A stretch of DNA of 13,002 bases from NCBI GenBank assembly GCA_004802705.1, contig SGPL01000755.1, forward strand, positions 1 through 13,002, given 5' to 3'. Position 1 is the stretch's first letter. Each line of letters starts with the position of its first letter. The position numbers were made by a program, and so were the translations under genes. The notes beneath the pieces are model-generated. The model was not told where the DNA came from. It made no database searches and saw only the letters and a program-made list of their open reading frames with translations. Source of the DNA: Bondarzewia mesenterica. Lineage: Eukaryota; Basidiomycota; Agaricomycetes; Russulales; Bondarzewiaceae. This document shows, piece by piece, positions 1 through 8,798 of this stretch.

Positions 1-760
1 GAGAAAGGCAAACGCGGAACGTTGCTGTTCACGGGTGCGACAGCGTCGTTGCGCGGCAACGTGACGACGTCCGCGTTCGCGACGGGAAAGTTTGGCCTCC
101 GGGCGCTAGCGCAGAGTTTGTCAAAGGAGTTTGGGAAGGAGAACATTCATGTGCGTGTTTCTCTATGTCTATATCCACTTTTTCCCCTTCCCACTTGATC
201 AGTAGCATAACCCCAATGGCTGACTTCGCTTCATGTTTCCAGGTCGCCCATGTACGTTGTTTATTTGGGTATCGGGCAACACACGATTTGATGACGAAGG
301 TCCACTGATTTATTGTCGAGCATAGGTGATAATCGATGGCGGTAAGCTTATCTTCTATTTTTGCATTGCGTGAAGCTCAACGATTTACTCTGGTTGGGAA
401 AATAAAAATATGAAAACTTATATGCTTGCCGCATTCGATACTCAGGCATTGTAACCGACAGGTCGCGCGCGCGGGGCGAGGCGTGGGTCAACAACCCGGA
501 CGTCAGGCTCGAGCCCGATAGCATTGCCAAGGTAAGAGGGTGTGACGAAAACCTTGGCGTCGCTGCCCGTTGATTTTGAGACTGGACTCTGCGACTCGGA
601 CCTGACTTTCCTTTTCTCCCAGGCCTACCAGTATCTCACCGAGCAGGACAGGTCCGCGTGGACGTGGGAGCTCGATCGTACGTTCCTTCTCACCATCCAA
701 CATCTGAGGTTTGCTGAAACTGACTTGCCTGCAGTTCGACCCGCGCACGAGAAGTGGTAG
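1..760 (+). CDS. SDR-like oxidoreductase, 3' part of gene (N-terminus outside window)
   Basis: The visible exons are 1-150, 243-251, 326-341, 446-531, 623-677 and 735-760, joined in frame by GT-AG introns to a TAG stop. They encode the last 113 residues. The segment TLLFTGATASLRG, then AFATGKFGLRALAQSLSKEFG, then IHVAHVIIDGG and a C-terminus ending in WTWELDLRPAHEKW, is typical of a fungal and bacterial short-chain dehydrogenase-like family. The Rossmann GxxxGxG part would lie upstream of the window. The Tyr of the classical YxxxK motif is Phe here (FATGK), while the Ser-region motif GATAS is kept. From memory this substitution is shared by the family, so the chemistry may be atypical or absent. 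The second exon is only 9 nt (Val-Ala-His); skipping it would keep the frame but lose a conserved HVAHV motif. Substrate unknown. The fold call is strong, the function is not. Confidence 0.85.
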
Positions 761-1333
761 ACCTGAAATGGTCCAGGCAAGAATTCAAACACAAGTTGGA
801 GTGCGTGTCAGGAATCAAATCGAATGTTTTGACGGTGCATCTCAATGCCGGTTTTGTAGGATAGTATAAATGAGAGGGCCCATGAATATGTGCACAAATT
901 CATCTTCAATGCATAAGCGCCAAGCACTGGCACGATAATCTGATTAAGTGGGGGTGAGCGCGTACCCGTTTCCTCCGCGAACAGGTGGAAAAAATAACAC
1001 CTGAATGGGACACTCATCTGAAAAGGATAAGAAGCGTTGCTGCTCATGCTCATGCTAAAGGCTGACTTGAAGAAGCGTGTAGTTGTCCTTCTTGTGGTCT
1101 TCGTTCAATGTGGGGCCCACTGGGTATCCCAAACAGTTGGAGGCCAAACTACTTACTGCCAAACTAGACCATATTCAGCATAGCAACTCGACGGTTTCGG
1201 AAATCAGTGCAAAATCCTGATCCTGGCAGGAAATTGCAGCGTTCCCTCACTGCTGCTAATCGATTGATCTTACTCGACGACTCGGACTACAAGCAGATCA
1301 CTAGCTAGTCTATGAGACGAGACTCAGTACTAG

Positions 1334-1522
1334 TCACTTTGCCTGCAGCTGTTTCTCAATGACCCCCAATTGAGCCCGGACTAACTTGTACTTCGTATCT
1401 TCTTCATTGGATGTATCTCCGATTGGGCGCAGGATGAAGAGTGTCGACTTCCAGGAATTGAGATTCATCGCAACGTCTTGAACCTCCATCGTGAGTAGGT
1501 CTACACCGGGAACATATATCAA
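1334..1522 (-). CDS. Possible terminal exon or gene fragment, unknown function
   Basis: This reverse-strand ORF of up to 62 codons ends at a TGA. It reads smoothly from about the VPGVDLLTMEVQD segment to the end KLVRAQLGVIEKQLQAK, with ordinary-looking codon choice. A possible splice acceptor (cggtgtag) sits just inside it, after which the frame stays open to the stop, so it could be the last exon of a minus-strand gene. I could not find convincing upstream exons beyond 1530, where a perfect hairpin lies. The C-terminal part could form a charged helix. No family is recognised. It may equally be a chance ORF or a relic. Confidence 0.25.
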   Translation of the reverse strand: MIYVPGVDLLTMEVQDVAMNLNSWKSTLFILRPIGDTSNEEDTKYKLVRAQLGVIEKQLQAK

Positions 1523-1548
1523 ACCATGAATTCATCGGAACCAATGCC

Positions 1549-1597
1549 AGATGTTGTTTGATTGGCTCAGAGGCTCTAAGCCCATCAAACAACATCT
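1549..1597. repeat. 14-bp perfect inverted repeat (hairpin)
   Basis: AGATGTTGTTTGAT at 1549-1562 is exactly the reverse complement of ATCAAACAACATCT at 1584-1597. After one mismatch the pairing continues inward for four more bases (GGCT with AGCC). This gives a near-perfect 19-bp stem around a loop of about 11 nt. It lies in the gene-poor region, next to the possible minus-strand exon. It could be a small transposon relic or a structured RNA element; no target-site duplication is obvious. Confidence 0.75.
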
Positions 1598-3574
1598 AAT
1601 ATGCGATTACTATGGTTCTTTTGGATTCATGACTTGGTGTCCGCGCGACTCCGCGGTGCTAACGACAGTTGACGGGGTTTTTGTTTTTTAAAGGGTGATC
1701 GTCTGTGACCTTGCGAAGCCTTGCAAGTCCAGGTACTTTGTCACGGCTTGGCTGTCGACGCGTCCTCAATCGGAGAAGCTCGTCCAATTTTCAGTATGAC
1801 GGTCCCAGCCAGCAGATATCGACTGGTGCTGGACCCCGGTCGAGTTTTCCATTGAGAAACCGATCTCACGGTGTTGTCTATGCCCATAGGATGGAGCTTG
1901 AATCAAATCCTTGTTTGCTCAAACACATCACAAGACGGGTGCCCAGGGGTGCCCCTGTCTATGAATACGAAGATTGTCGACGTGCTAGCGATGATTTTCC
2001 GTGATCGAGCGCTTTGTTCCACTTCCGACTCTTCTGGCATTCAAATGCAAGAATAATGATAAGCTGGTGAGAGCGTTCCCACTTTCTCACTGATCCTCGG
2101 GCGGTACTGGCAATCAATTGTTATCTTCTGATTACTGGACCTTTCAGCGTAGGTAAGGATTTTGCATCCATATACCTTCATAAGCCGTACGCGTTCAAGT
2201 TTTGCTTAAGTTCAAACACCGTAGGCTGAGCAGGACCTGTCGCTTTACATCAAAAGTGGCCGTATAAGTACTGGGGGTACATAGCCGGCAAATTCATAAC
2301 TTCCAAGAAGATACGGCCTGGCAGTTACCATGTTATCTTTCTCCTTGGGAACTGGCATGAGTGCTTCGACCACCCGTCTATAGCGCTTACACGACTACTA
2401 TTGCCTGGAGTCTCCTGGAGTCTGCCTCATCCGGGACTTGTAATCCATCACCCGACATACCGCGGCGGAAATTTCGACTTGTCTCATGGTCTCATATTAC
2501 TCAGCAGCAGCATCAGATGATTCCGCTTGTTCCAACTCATGACGTGTACGCCAGATTTTCTTGCCGATCGGCACTTGATACACTTGCGCTGGTTGTGCGA
2601 AGCCTCATCGAGTTCGAGCATGGCGGCAGGGATTTTGGTAGATCTTTATTCATGAGACTGCAGTGGTACGCCATTCAAACCTGTCGGCGAAGACATTACC
2701 CTATCTAATGTCGTTGAAAGTAAAGCGGGTCCTGAGAGAAACACGATAAACGTAGTCTCTCTATCATTACACGGATCTTGGTGGATTCTTAACGCACCGC
2801 GGAGCCGGTCATGTGGTGTTTCCATCGTAGTCTATTACCCCGCATTTTTAGACGATCTCGATCAACGAACGTGAGCATATTGCTCGACATTTCCAGCGGC
2901 GTAACCCATGCGACATGTTTGGCATGCCCTACTCATGCACAGCGATGCGGAGTTCGGATGGCTCTGGACGGCAGGCAGTTGGCGTCGCGCTGAGAATGAT
3001 CAAGTTACAGAGGCTCTTCTTCTTCCCCGCATTTCTGATCGCGGGCTGGCTTCGGTGACTTCCTAATCCAATCCAGTTGTCTGTCCATGTCTGAGGGCAA
3101 CCAATGATTTGCTCTCGCTTTTAGTCAGGAACTATGAACCTCACTGGGTCCTATGTTTTCCTGACTAGTGCCATTGAATACACCAGCCATTTCGAGTTGC
3201 ATCTCGAGGTGAGATCGTTTTGTACTCGTGTTCACCGCATTGCGTCAATGGTCTTACTTCTCAGGAATGAATGTGCCGAGGAGAAGTTATTATGAGCTCA
3301 CTATGGCCATCCCTCCTGGGGATGCAGCCAGATGCAGCCCCGTCGCATGATCTCTTTTTGCCCACTTTCGTCGATCAGGCTGCGTCCCATGGATGCGCCC
3401 AATCGCATACAAGGGAATTNTTTTACCTGTGGACCAGTCACGTTCCCCAACGCACCATCGTTTACTCCCATCTGCGGAAGCCCGATGACTAGGTCGGCGC
3501 CCTCTTTCCCNAAAATTACGAGAACTTTNCGAGGTCATGTCTTTAGCGGACCGTACACCGCCGTCTTCTGACGG

Positions 3575-3585
3575 GATAAAAAAGG
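3575..3585 (+). promoter_or_regulatory. TATA-like element of the alcohol oxidase gene
   Basis: GATAAAAAAGG lies about 80-90 bases upstream of the oxidase ATG at 3664, a plausible distance for a fungal TATA-type core promoter. The assignment rests only on base composition and position. Confidence 0.3.
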
Positions 3586-3663
3586 TATGGGAAGTAAGAC
3601 CCATTGAGCATACCCCAGGCTTCTCTCNAGTACTNGTTTTCTCACCGAAATACAACAACCNGA

Positions 3664-6600
3664 ATGGTGCACCCNCAGGAAGTCGATATCATTGTAGCGG
3701 GGTACGTTTGTAGCCTTTGTCNGTCCCAAACTACTCTCGTACTGATCATGCATTATGCATCAGCGGAGGCCCTGCAGGTCTGTCCAAGTTTAATTCATCA
3801 AAGCCATGACANTTTGCTCAGGAGTTCNGCCAGGATGCGTCGTCGCTGGTCGCCTCGCGTACGCGGACCCCAACCTGAAGGTTATGCTCATTGAAGGTAG
3901 CGTCCATCTGGGTGTGGGTCCTTATACGATTGATCGAATATATGTTCTCCAGGTGGCGCAAACAATCGTGACGACCCTTGGGTTTATCGGCCAGGCATTT
4001 ATGTGAAGAATATGCAGAGGGACGGAGTGTAAGTGCTACTTCCCAAATTCGTCAAATCTACTGATCGCTGAACTCTGGCTTCCTAGTAATGACAAGGCTA
4101 CATTTTACACTGACACGATGGCATCCTCGCANTTGCGTGGCAGACANAGTATCGTCCCGTATGTATCCCCTTTCACACATTNACAGTNCGCTTCATCTCT
4201 GANATATCGCTNTAGATGTGCCAACATCNTGGGTGGAGGAAGCAGGTACNTTTCNCANCNTCTACTCANTACNAGCGGTGCTTAAATNGCTTCAGTATCA
4301 ATTTCCAGATGTACACAAGGGTACGCATATTTCTGTTGTNATGTGGNGNGCATGCNTTGATCTGTTGCGCTAGGCGTCCGCGTCTGACTGGGGTCAGTAT
4401 TGAGAGCAATTGATGTTCCTNAGCTCACCCTGATTTATGTTTTCCCGGAGCGTAGACGATTTCAAAACGGATGGATGGACTCACAAAGGCAAGTGTTTAG
4501 CCTGCATGTGAATATGCAAGTAGCTAAGATATCATTCCAGATCTTCTNCCGTTGATGAAGCGCGTAAGATGTCCTCTTCATGTCGATGATTGAGCATCTC
4601 CGTCTCACCTTCACCGAACAACGCAGCTTGAGAACTATCAGAAGCCCGTGAACAACGACACCCACGGCTATGATGGTCCCATNGCCATCAGCAATGGTGG
4701 ATCCATTTCTTCACTNGGACAAGATTTCCTCCGCGCTTCTGACGCTATCGGTGTGCCATTCAGNGGTGAGTGTGCAGCCTGTCTGTCTGTCAAGAAAAGA
4801 CACCCNCTGAGATCACATTANAGACGATATCCAAGGTGAACTTTACTCCTTNAACATNTGACACACGGAATTGACTCGGCATACAGACTGCACGACNGGN
4901 CATGCATCTGAGATTTGGGCNAAGTGCGTGAATGTNCCTGCCCTTGAACAANCCTTCATTGTGATNGAANGCANAATAATCCTCTAGGTATATCAANCGN
5001 CATACTGGTAGAAGAAGTGATGCTGCGACCGGTCCGTATTTACATTCAGCGGCGTTATTTCTTNNTNTGCTNAACCATTACCTGTATAGGATACGTTCAC
5101 AGTGTCATGGACGTCCAGACCAACNTGTATTTGCGCACCAATGCTCGCGTATCCCGCGTNATCTTCGATGGCGACAAGGCCGTTGGTGTCGCCTANGTCC
5201 CTTCACGGAATCGCGCCCACCAGGGTCAGCTACTCGAGACAATCGTGAGCAANACAGAGGGCANTNCCATACTTTTCCAGGCTAATCCACTGCGCTATAC
5301 GTATAGGTTATGGCCAGGAAAATGTGTCGTATTGAGCAGCGGCACTCTAGGCACTCCTCAGGTCAGTCAGTCAGACATGCCGTATCTTCTAGCACATTAA
5401 CAAAGGCTCTGCAGATTCTCGAGCGCTCTGGTGTTGGCAACGCNGAGCTTCTGAAGAAGCTGGACATCAAAGTCGTCAGCGATCTTCCCGGAGTCGGGTA
5501 AGTCGATTCCTACCGCTTCACCGAAGTTTTCTCTTGAATATGGCATCACACATATAGAGACCAATATCAGGATCATTATACCACTCTCTCCGGTAAGCTT
5601 GATGTCGTCCACAACTATGAGAGTACCGTTCACATCGTTCGTTAAGTCTACCGTGTGTCCGAGGAAACCTTCACTCTAGACGATTTCTTGCGTGGCGACA
5701 AGGAAGCCCGTAAAGAGGTCGGATATGATTATTCTCTGTATGACCACCGTTTTCTGAACTGGCGATGTCGCAGCTTTTCCAAGAATGGGAGGTCAGCCCT
5801 GAGAAGGCCCGTCTATCTTCGAATGCCATTGACGCTGGATTCAAGGCAAGCTCGAGATGCTTCCAGGATATCTAAACATGATTGACGCGTGTCACAGATT
5901 CGTCCGACTGGCGAGGAGCTGCAGGAGATGGGTCCCGAGTTCGAAGATCTCTGGAACAGATACTTCAAGGACAAGCCTGACAAGCCAGTCATGTTTGGCT
6001 CCATCGTCTCGGGGGCCTACGCCGACCATGCTCTTCTTCCTCCTGGGAAGTATATGACGATGTATGTCCTCTAAACCTCCCAAGTCCTAGATTATTCTGA
6101 TATAATCTTTGTCGGCAGGTTCCAGTACTTGGTATGACACATTGCGTGCACGAAAGCTGAAATCCTTCAGACTGACCTTGCTGGATAGGAATACCCTGCT
6201 AGCCGCGGGCAGATCCACATCTCCTCTCAGAACCCCTACGTCGAGCCTTTCTTCGACAGCGGCTTCATGAACAACAAAGCCGACTTCGCGCCCATTCGCT
6301 GGAGTTACAAGAAGACGCGCGAAATTGCCAGGCGCATGGACGGTACGCGCGCTCCCATTTTGCATGAATGCTGATTGTAGACTCTCATCCCAGCCTTCCG
6401 CGGCGAGCTGACGTCGCACCACCCGCACTTCCACCCGGCATCGCCGGCCGCGTGCAGGGATATCGACATTCAGACCGCCAAGAAGATCATGCCTGACGGG
6501 TTCACCGTCGGCATCCACATGGGGACGTGGCATCGCCCGGGAGAGCCGTACGACGCGTCTAAGGTGCACGAGGATATCAAGTACACGAAGGAGGACGATG

Positions 6601-7111
6601 ATGCCATCGACAATTGGATCGCCGACCACGTCGAGACGACCTGGCATAGCATGGGTACTTGCGGTGAGTTGTGTTCAGCTGTTTATCTCCTGGCTGATGG
6701 AGCGGGCACTGACGTGGAGGTGGATTTTAGCTATGAAGCCGAGGGCGGAGGGAGGCGTCGTGGATTCGCGTCTGAACGTCTATGGCACGAAGAACCTCAA
6801 GGTTGCCGATTTGTCGATCTGTCCTGTAAGCTTGCTTTTCTGTCTGTGTTTGCTCCCTTGAAGCACTGCTCATCCATCTGTAGGACAACCTCGGGACCAA
6901 CACCTATTCATCCGCGCTGCTCGTCGGCGAGAAAGCCGCCGACTTGTTGACGCAGGAGCTCGGTATGTGTCACACAGCTCTGTCTCTTGAGAGAATGTCT
7001 GAACGGCCGTTTGGTTCCAATCGCGCAGGTCTCAAGGTTAAGACCCCTCATGCTCCCGTCCCCCACGCACCGGCGCCACAAGGTGTCCCTGCTACCCACC
7101 AGGTTCGTTGA
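3664..7111 (+). CDS. AOX: Alcohol (methanol) oxidase, GMC oxidoreductase family, FAD-dependent
   Basis: Oxidises short alcohols, chiefly methanol, to the aldehyde plus H2O2. Exons: 3664-3701, 3764-3777, 3834-3896, 3953-4028, 4087-4158, 4216-4245, 4296-4320, 4374-4392, 4456-4488, 4541-4563, 4627-4765, 4824-4835, 4887-4923, 4988-5031, 5090-5244, 5307-5361, 5415-5497, 5558-5592, 5647-5717, 5774-5845, 5898-6061, 6119-6131, 6189-6342, 6394-6663, 6731-6825, 6884-6962, 7029-7111. The FAD-binding GGGPAG motif is at residues 13-18 and Glu38 ends the second strand. A GGGSSINFQMYTR segment and the C-terminal HSMGTC (His560) and GTNTYSS (Asn603) supply the expected catalytic His-Asn pair. The product is 650 residues, the usual family size. 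One extra A in the AAAA at 5319-5322 breaks the frame; removing it restores VVLSSGTLGTPQ. Introns 9 and 20 are GC-AG. No signal peptide is visible. The paralogous GMC aryl-alcohol oxidases are less likely. Confidence 0.93.
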
Positions 7112-7424
7112 ATGTTTTGAACAAGACTTTTATTGAATGCGGGGAGCTTGACACCTGCGATGAACGATCCACGTTGTTTGGAGTATATCGGATTATGTAC
7201 CACCCCTTCTTTTGTACGATCAGTATGCCATGGAAGTTCGCGTGTATGATTTAGTGGACCTGAGGAATATCATGATGTTTGTCTTCGGTCTGCTGTTCCG
7301 GAGAAAGTTTGCTATATTCATAGCAAAGATAGCTCACAACAAGAGGGTACGTTTTGTAGCAATAAGCCGTTGCTGCCTTGTAAGTCCGGCTAACGTACAT
7401 ATCACATTGATGAAAGATTCGCAT
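7112..7424. other. Convergent 3' region between alcohol oxidase and cyclophilin H
   Basis: About 313 bases separating the two stop codons, expected to hold both 3' UTRs and poly(A) sites. A short perfect hairpin, TTTGCTAT and ATAGCAAA with a four-base loop, sits at 7308-7327. The forward ORF starting at 7212 runs antisense through the cyclophilin gene and has no recognised motif. Confidence 0.6.
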
Positions 7425-8614
7425 CTACATCTCACCGCACTCTGCAAGTACAACCCAAGCGAGGCGAGGATAGAACGACCCAAATGCAAAACGAACGTTG
7501 TATCAGCACACGCCAACATTTTTCGCGTTCATGAATTAGGGGAACACGTACCGACGATCTTGACAGCGAGCTTGGGCCTATTGTTCGGGCCCGTGGGCAC
7601 GTTCTCGATCTTGCGCAGCGTGAGCATGCCGTCGACGACCTTGCCAAACACGACGTGCTTGCCGTCCAAGAAATCGCACTTCGCCGTCGTGATGAAGAAC
7701 TGCGGATTCCTCGCGCGCGTCAGAATTCGTTCCTTCCCTCGCTTTTCGAAAATTTAATAAAAACGGAGAGGAACGTGCCTGGCAGCCGTTGGTATTGGGG
7801 CCGGAGTTGGCCTGTAGCGTGCATTGGATGAGATACTGGACTGGCGTAGGAAGTTGGAGAATGATAGATACCATTGAGAGGAGGCCTGGTCCGGTGTGTT
7901 TTTCTTGGAAGTTCTCGTCCTGAAGGATGTACTCGTCAGGACATGTAAGGAAAACAGGCGGCGCACATGCTCACGGGAAACTTGTCGCCGTATATCGAAA
8001 ACGACCCCGTTCCATCGCCTTTTATAAAGTCACCTCCTGTTCCGTTGTTTCAAAAATACATCAGAACCAACGTGCTGGAAGGATGAGATCATGCTGCACT
8101 GACCTTGGCACATAAAATTTGGCACTCTGTAAGAGGTGGAATATCCAATCAATTTCACGGTCTCCAGATTGCATTCAAGACGGTGAAAGATACGCTTACA
8201 CTCTAGAAAACCCAACTTGTCAGCAAGCATGAGACAGATCACCACCCAGGAACAGCGTGAAAGTACACACCGATGGAAGGTGGCATTCTTGTACCCCTGC
8301 GGCCGTGAATTCACTCTGTAGAGAGAAGGAAGATATATGAATGTCTGCTCTGATATCAAGGCCCACGCAACTACCTAAGATCGCGCCGTCGTACCTGTAT
8401 TCCCCGGTGCACAACTGGCGGAAATTTTCTGCTGTCCTAAATACGACGATTGACGCGTCAATAAACTACAAGAAATTTGAGAGGACCACCGGTGACTCGA
8501 AGGACGAACGAACTTGGGTACCATGTCGCTGAAGAGCTCCATCTTGAGCCGGCCGGCAGGCGTCTCACCGATGTTGATGTCCATGAAAACGACGGGTCTC
8601 TGAGACGAAGTCAT
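7425..8614 (-). CDS. PPIH: Cyclophilin H-type peptidyl-prolyl isomerase (tri-snRNP cyclophilin)
   Basis: Reverse-strand exons, 5' to 3': 8514-8614, 8395-8436, 8271-8315, 8104-8126, 7975-8036, 7872-7919, 7779-7811, 7552-7699 and 7425-7441. They give 172 residues, close to human cyclophilin H (177). The start [17 protein letters not shown] and the end [15 protein letters not shown]...ECGEM match the cyclophilin H subfamily, which binds the U4/U6 snRNP protein Prp4 (human PRPF4). Catalytic FHR (Arg63), FMCQGGDF (67-74), ANSGPNTNG (108-116) and QFF (118-120) are present. The usual FHRVIKDFM reads FHRVPNFM, one residue short, and the cyclosporin-contacting Trp is Phe (CDFLDGKH). Intron 7 begins with GC (CAG then GCACGT); the nearest GT would shift the frame by 4. 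The gene is divergent from Dib1 with 184 bp between the starts. Confidence 0.92.
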
Positions 8615-8798
8615 CGCGCCCTGTCTCTGATCAAACTTTGCGGGTTTCTGGAGATGAAAGAGATGCTGTCTCTTGAGTCTGTGTCTGATGAGCGGCTTGG
8701 AACCAAGTCACGAACTGTCGAGATTCGAGAAGAAAGACCTGACTTCCTAAACAGGCACAAACATCTCTCTCGTCCTCGACTGACCTGCACGCACGACA
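8615..8798. promoter_or_regulatory. Bidirectional promoter of the cyclophilin H and Dib1 genes
   Basis: Only 184 bases separate the two divergent start codons, so both 5' UTRs and both core promoters must lie here, unless transcription starts inside the opposite gene. I see no clear TATA box or CCAAT box. The forward start is preceded by a C/A-rich stretch ending in acgacaATG. The shared control region is inferred from spacing. Confidence 0.6.

Larger units (their letters stand above)
761..3663. other. Long region without a recognisable gene, upstream of the alcohol oxidase
   Basis: About 2.9 kb. The first few hundred bases are likely the 3' UTR and downstream flank of the SDR-like gene. The forward ORFs here (for example 1705-2004, 2361-2708 and 2811-2993) show no family motif I recognise and no convincing splice-linked partner exons. 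The only coding-looking piece is a reverse-strand ORF at 1334-1522, listed separately. A perfect inverted repeat lies at 1549-1597. The last several hundred bases should contain the oxidase promoter. A decayed gene or transposon remnant is possible but cannot be shown by eye. Confidence 0.6.

Noticed and set aside
2361..2708. 115-codon forward ORF in the gene-poor region
   Set aside because: No domain, mixed composition and no splice-linked neighbours; it looks like a chance ORF.
3290..3658. 122-codon reverse ORF upstream of the oxidase
   Set aside because: It contains several N bases, lies in the expected promoter and has no recognised motif.
6087..6647. 186-codon open frame on the reverse strand
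   Set aside because: It is antisense to the well-supported oxidase exons 23 and 24 and has no motif; the GC-rich codons opposite create the open frame.
7212..7757. 181-codon forward open frame
   Set aside because: It lies antisense to the last cyclophilin H exons and their intron; no recognisable domain.
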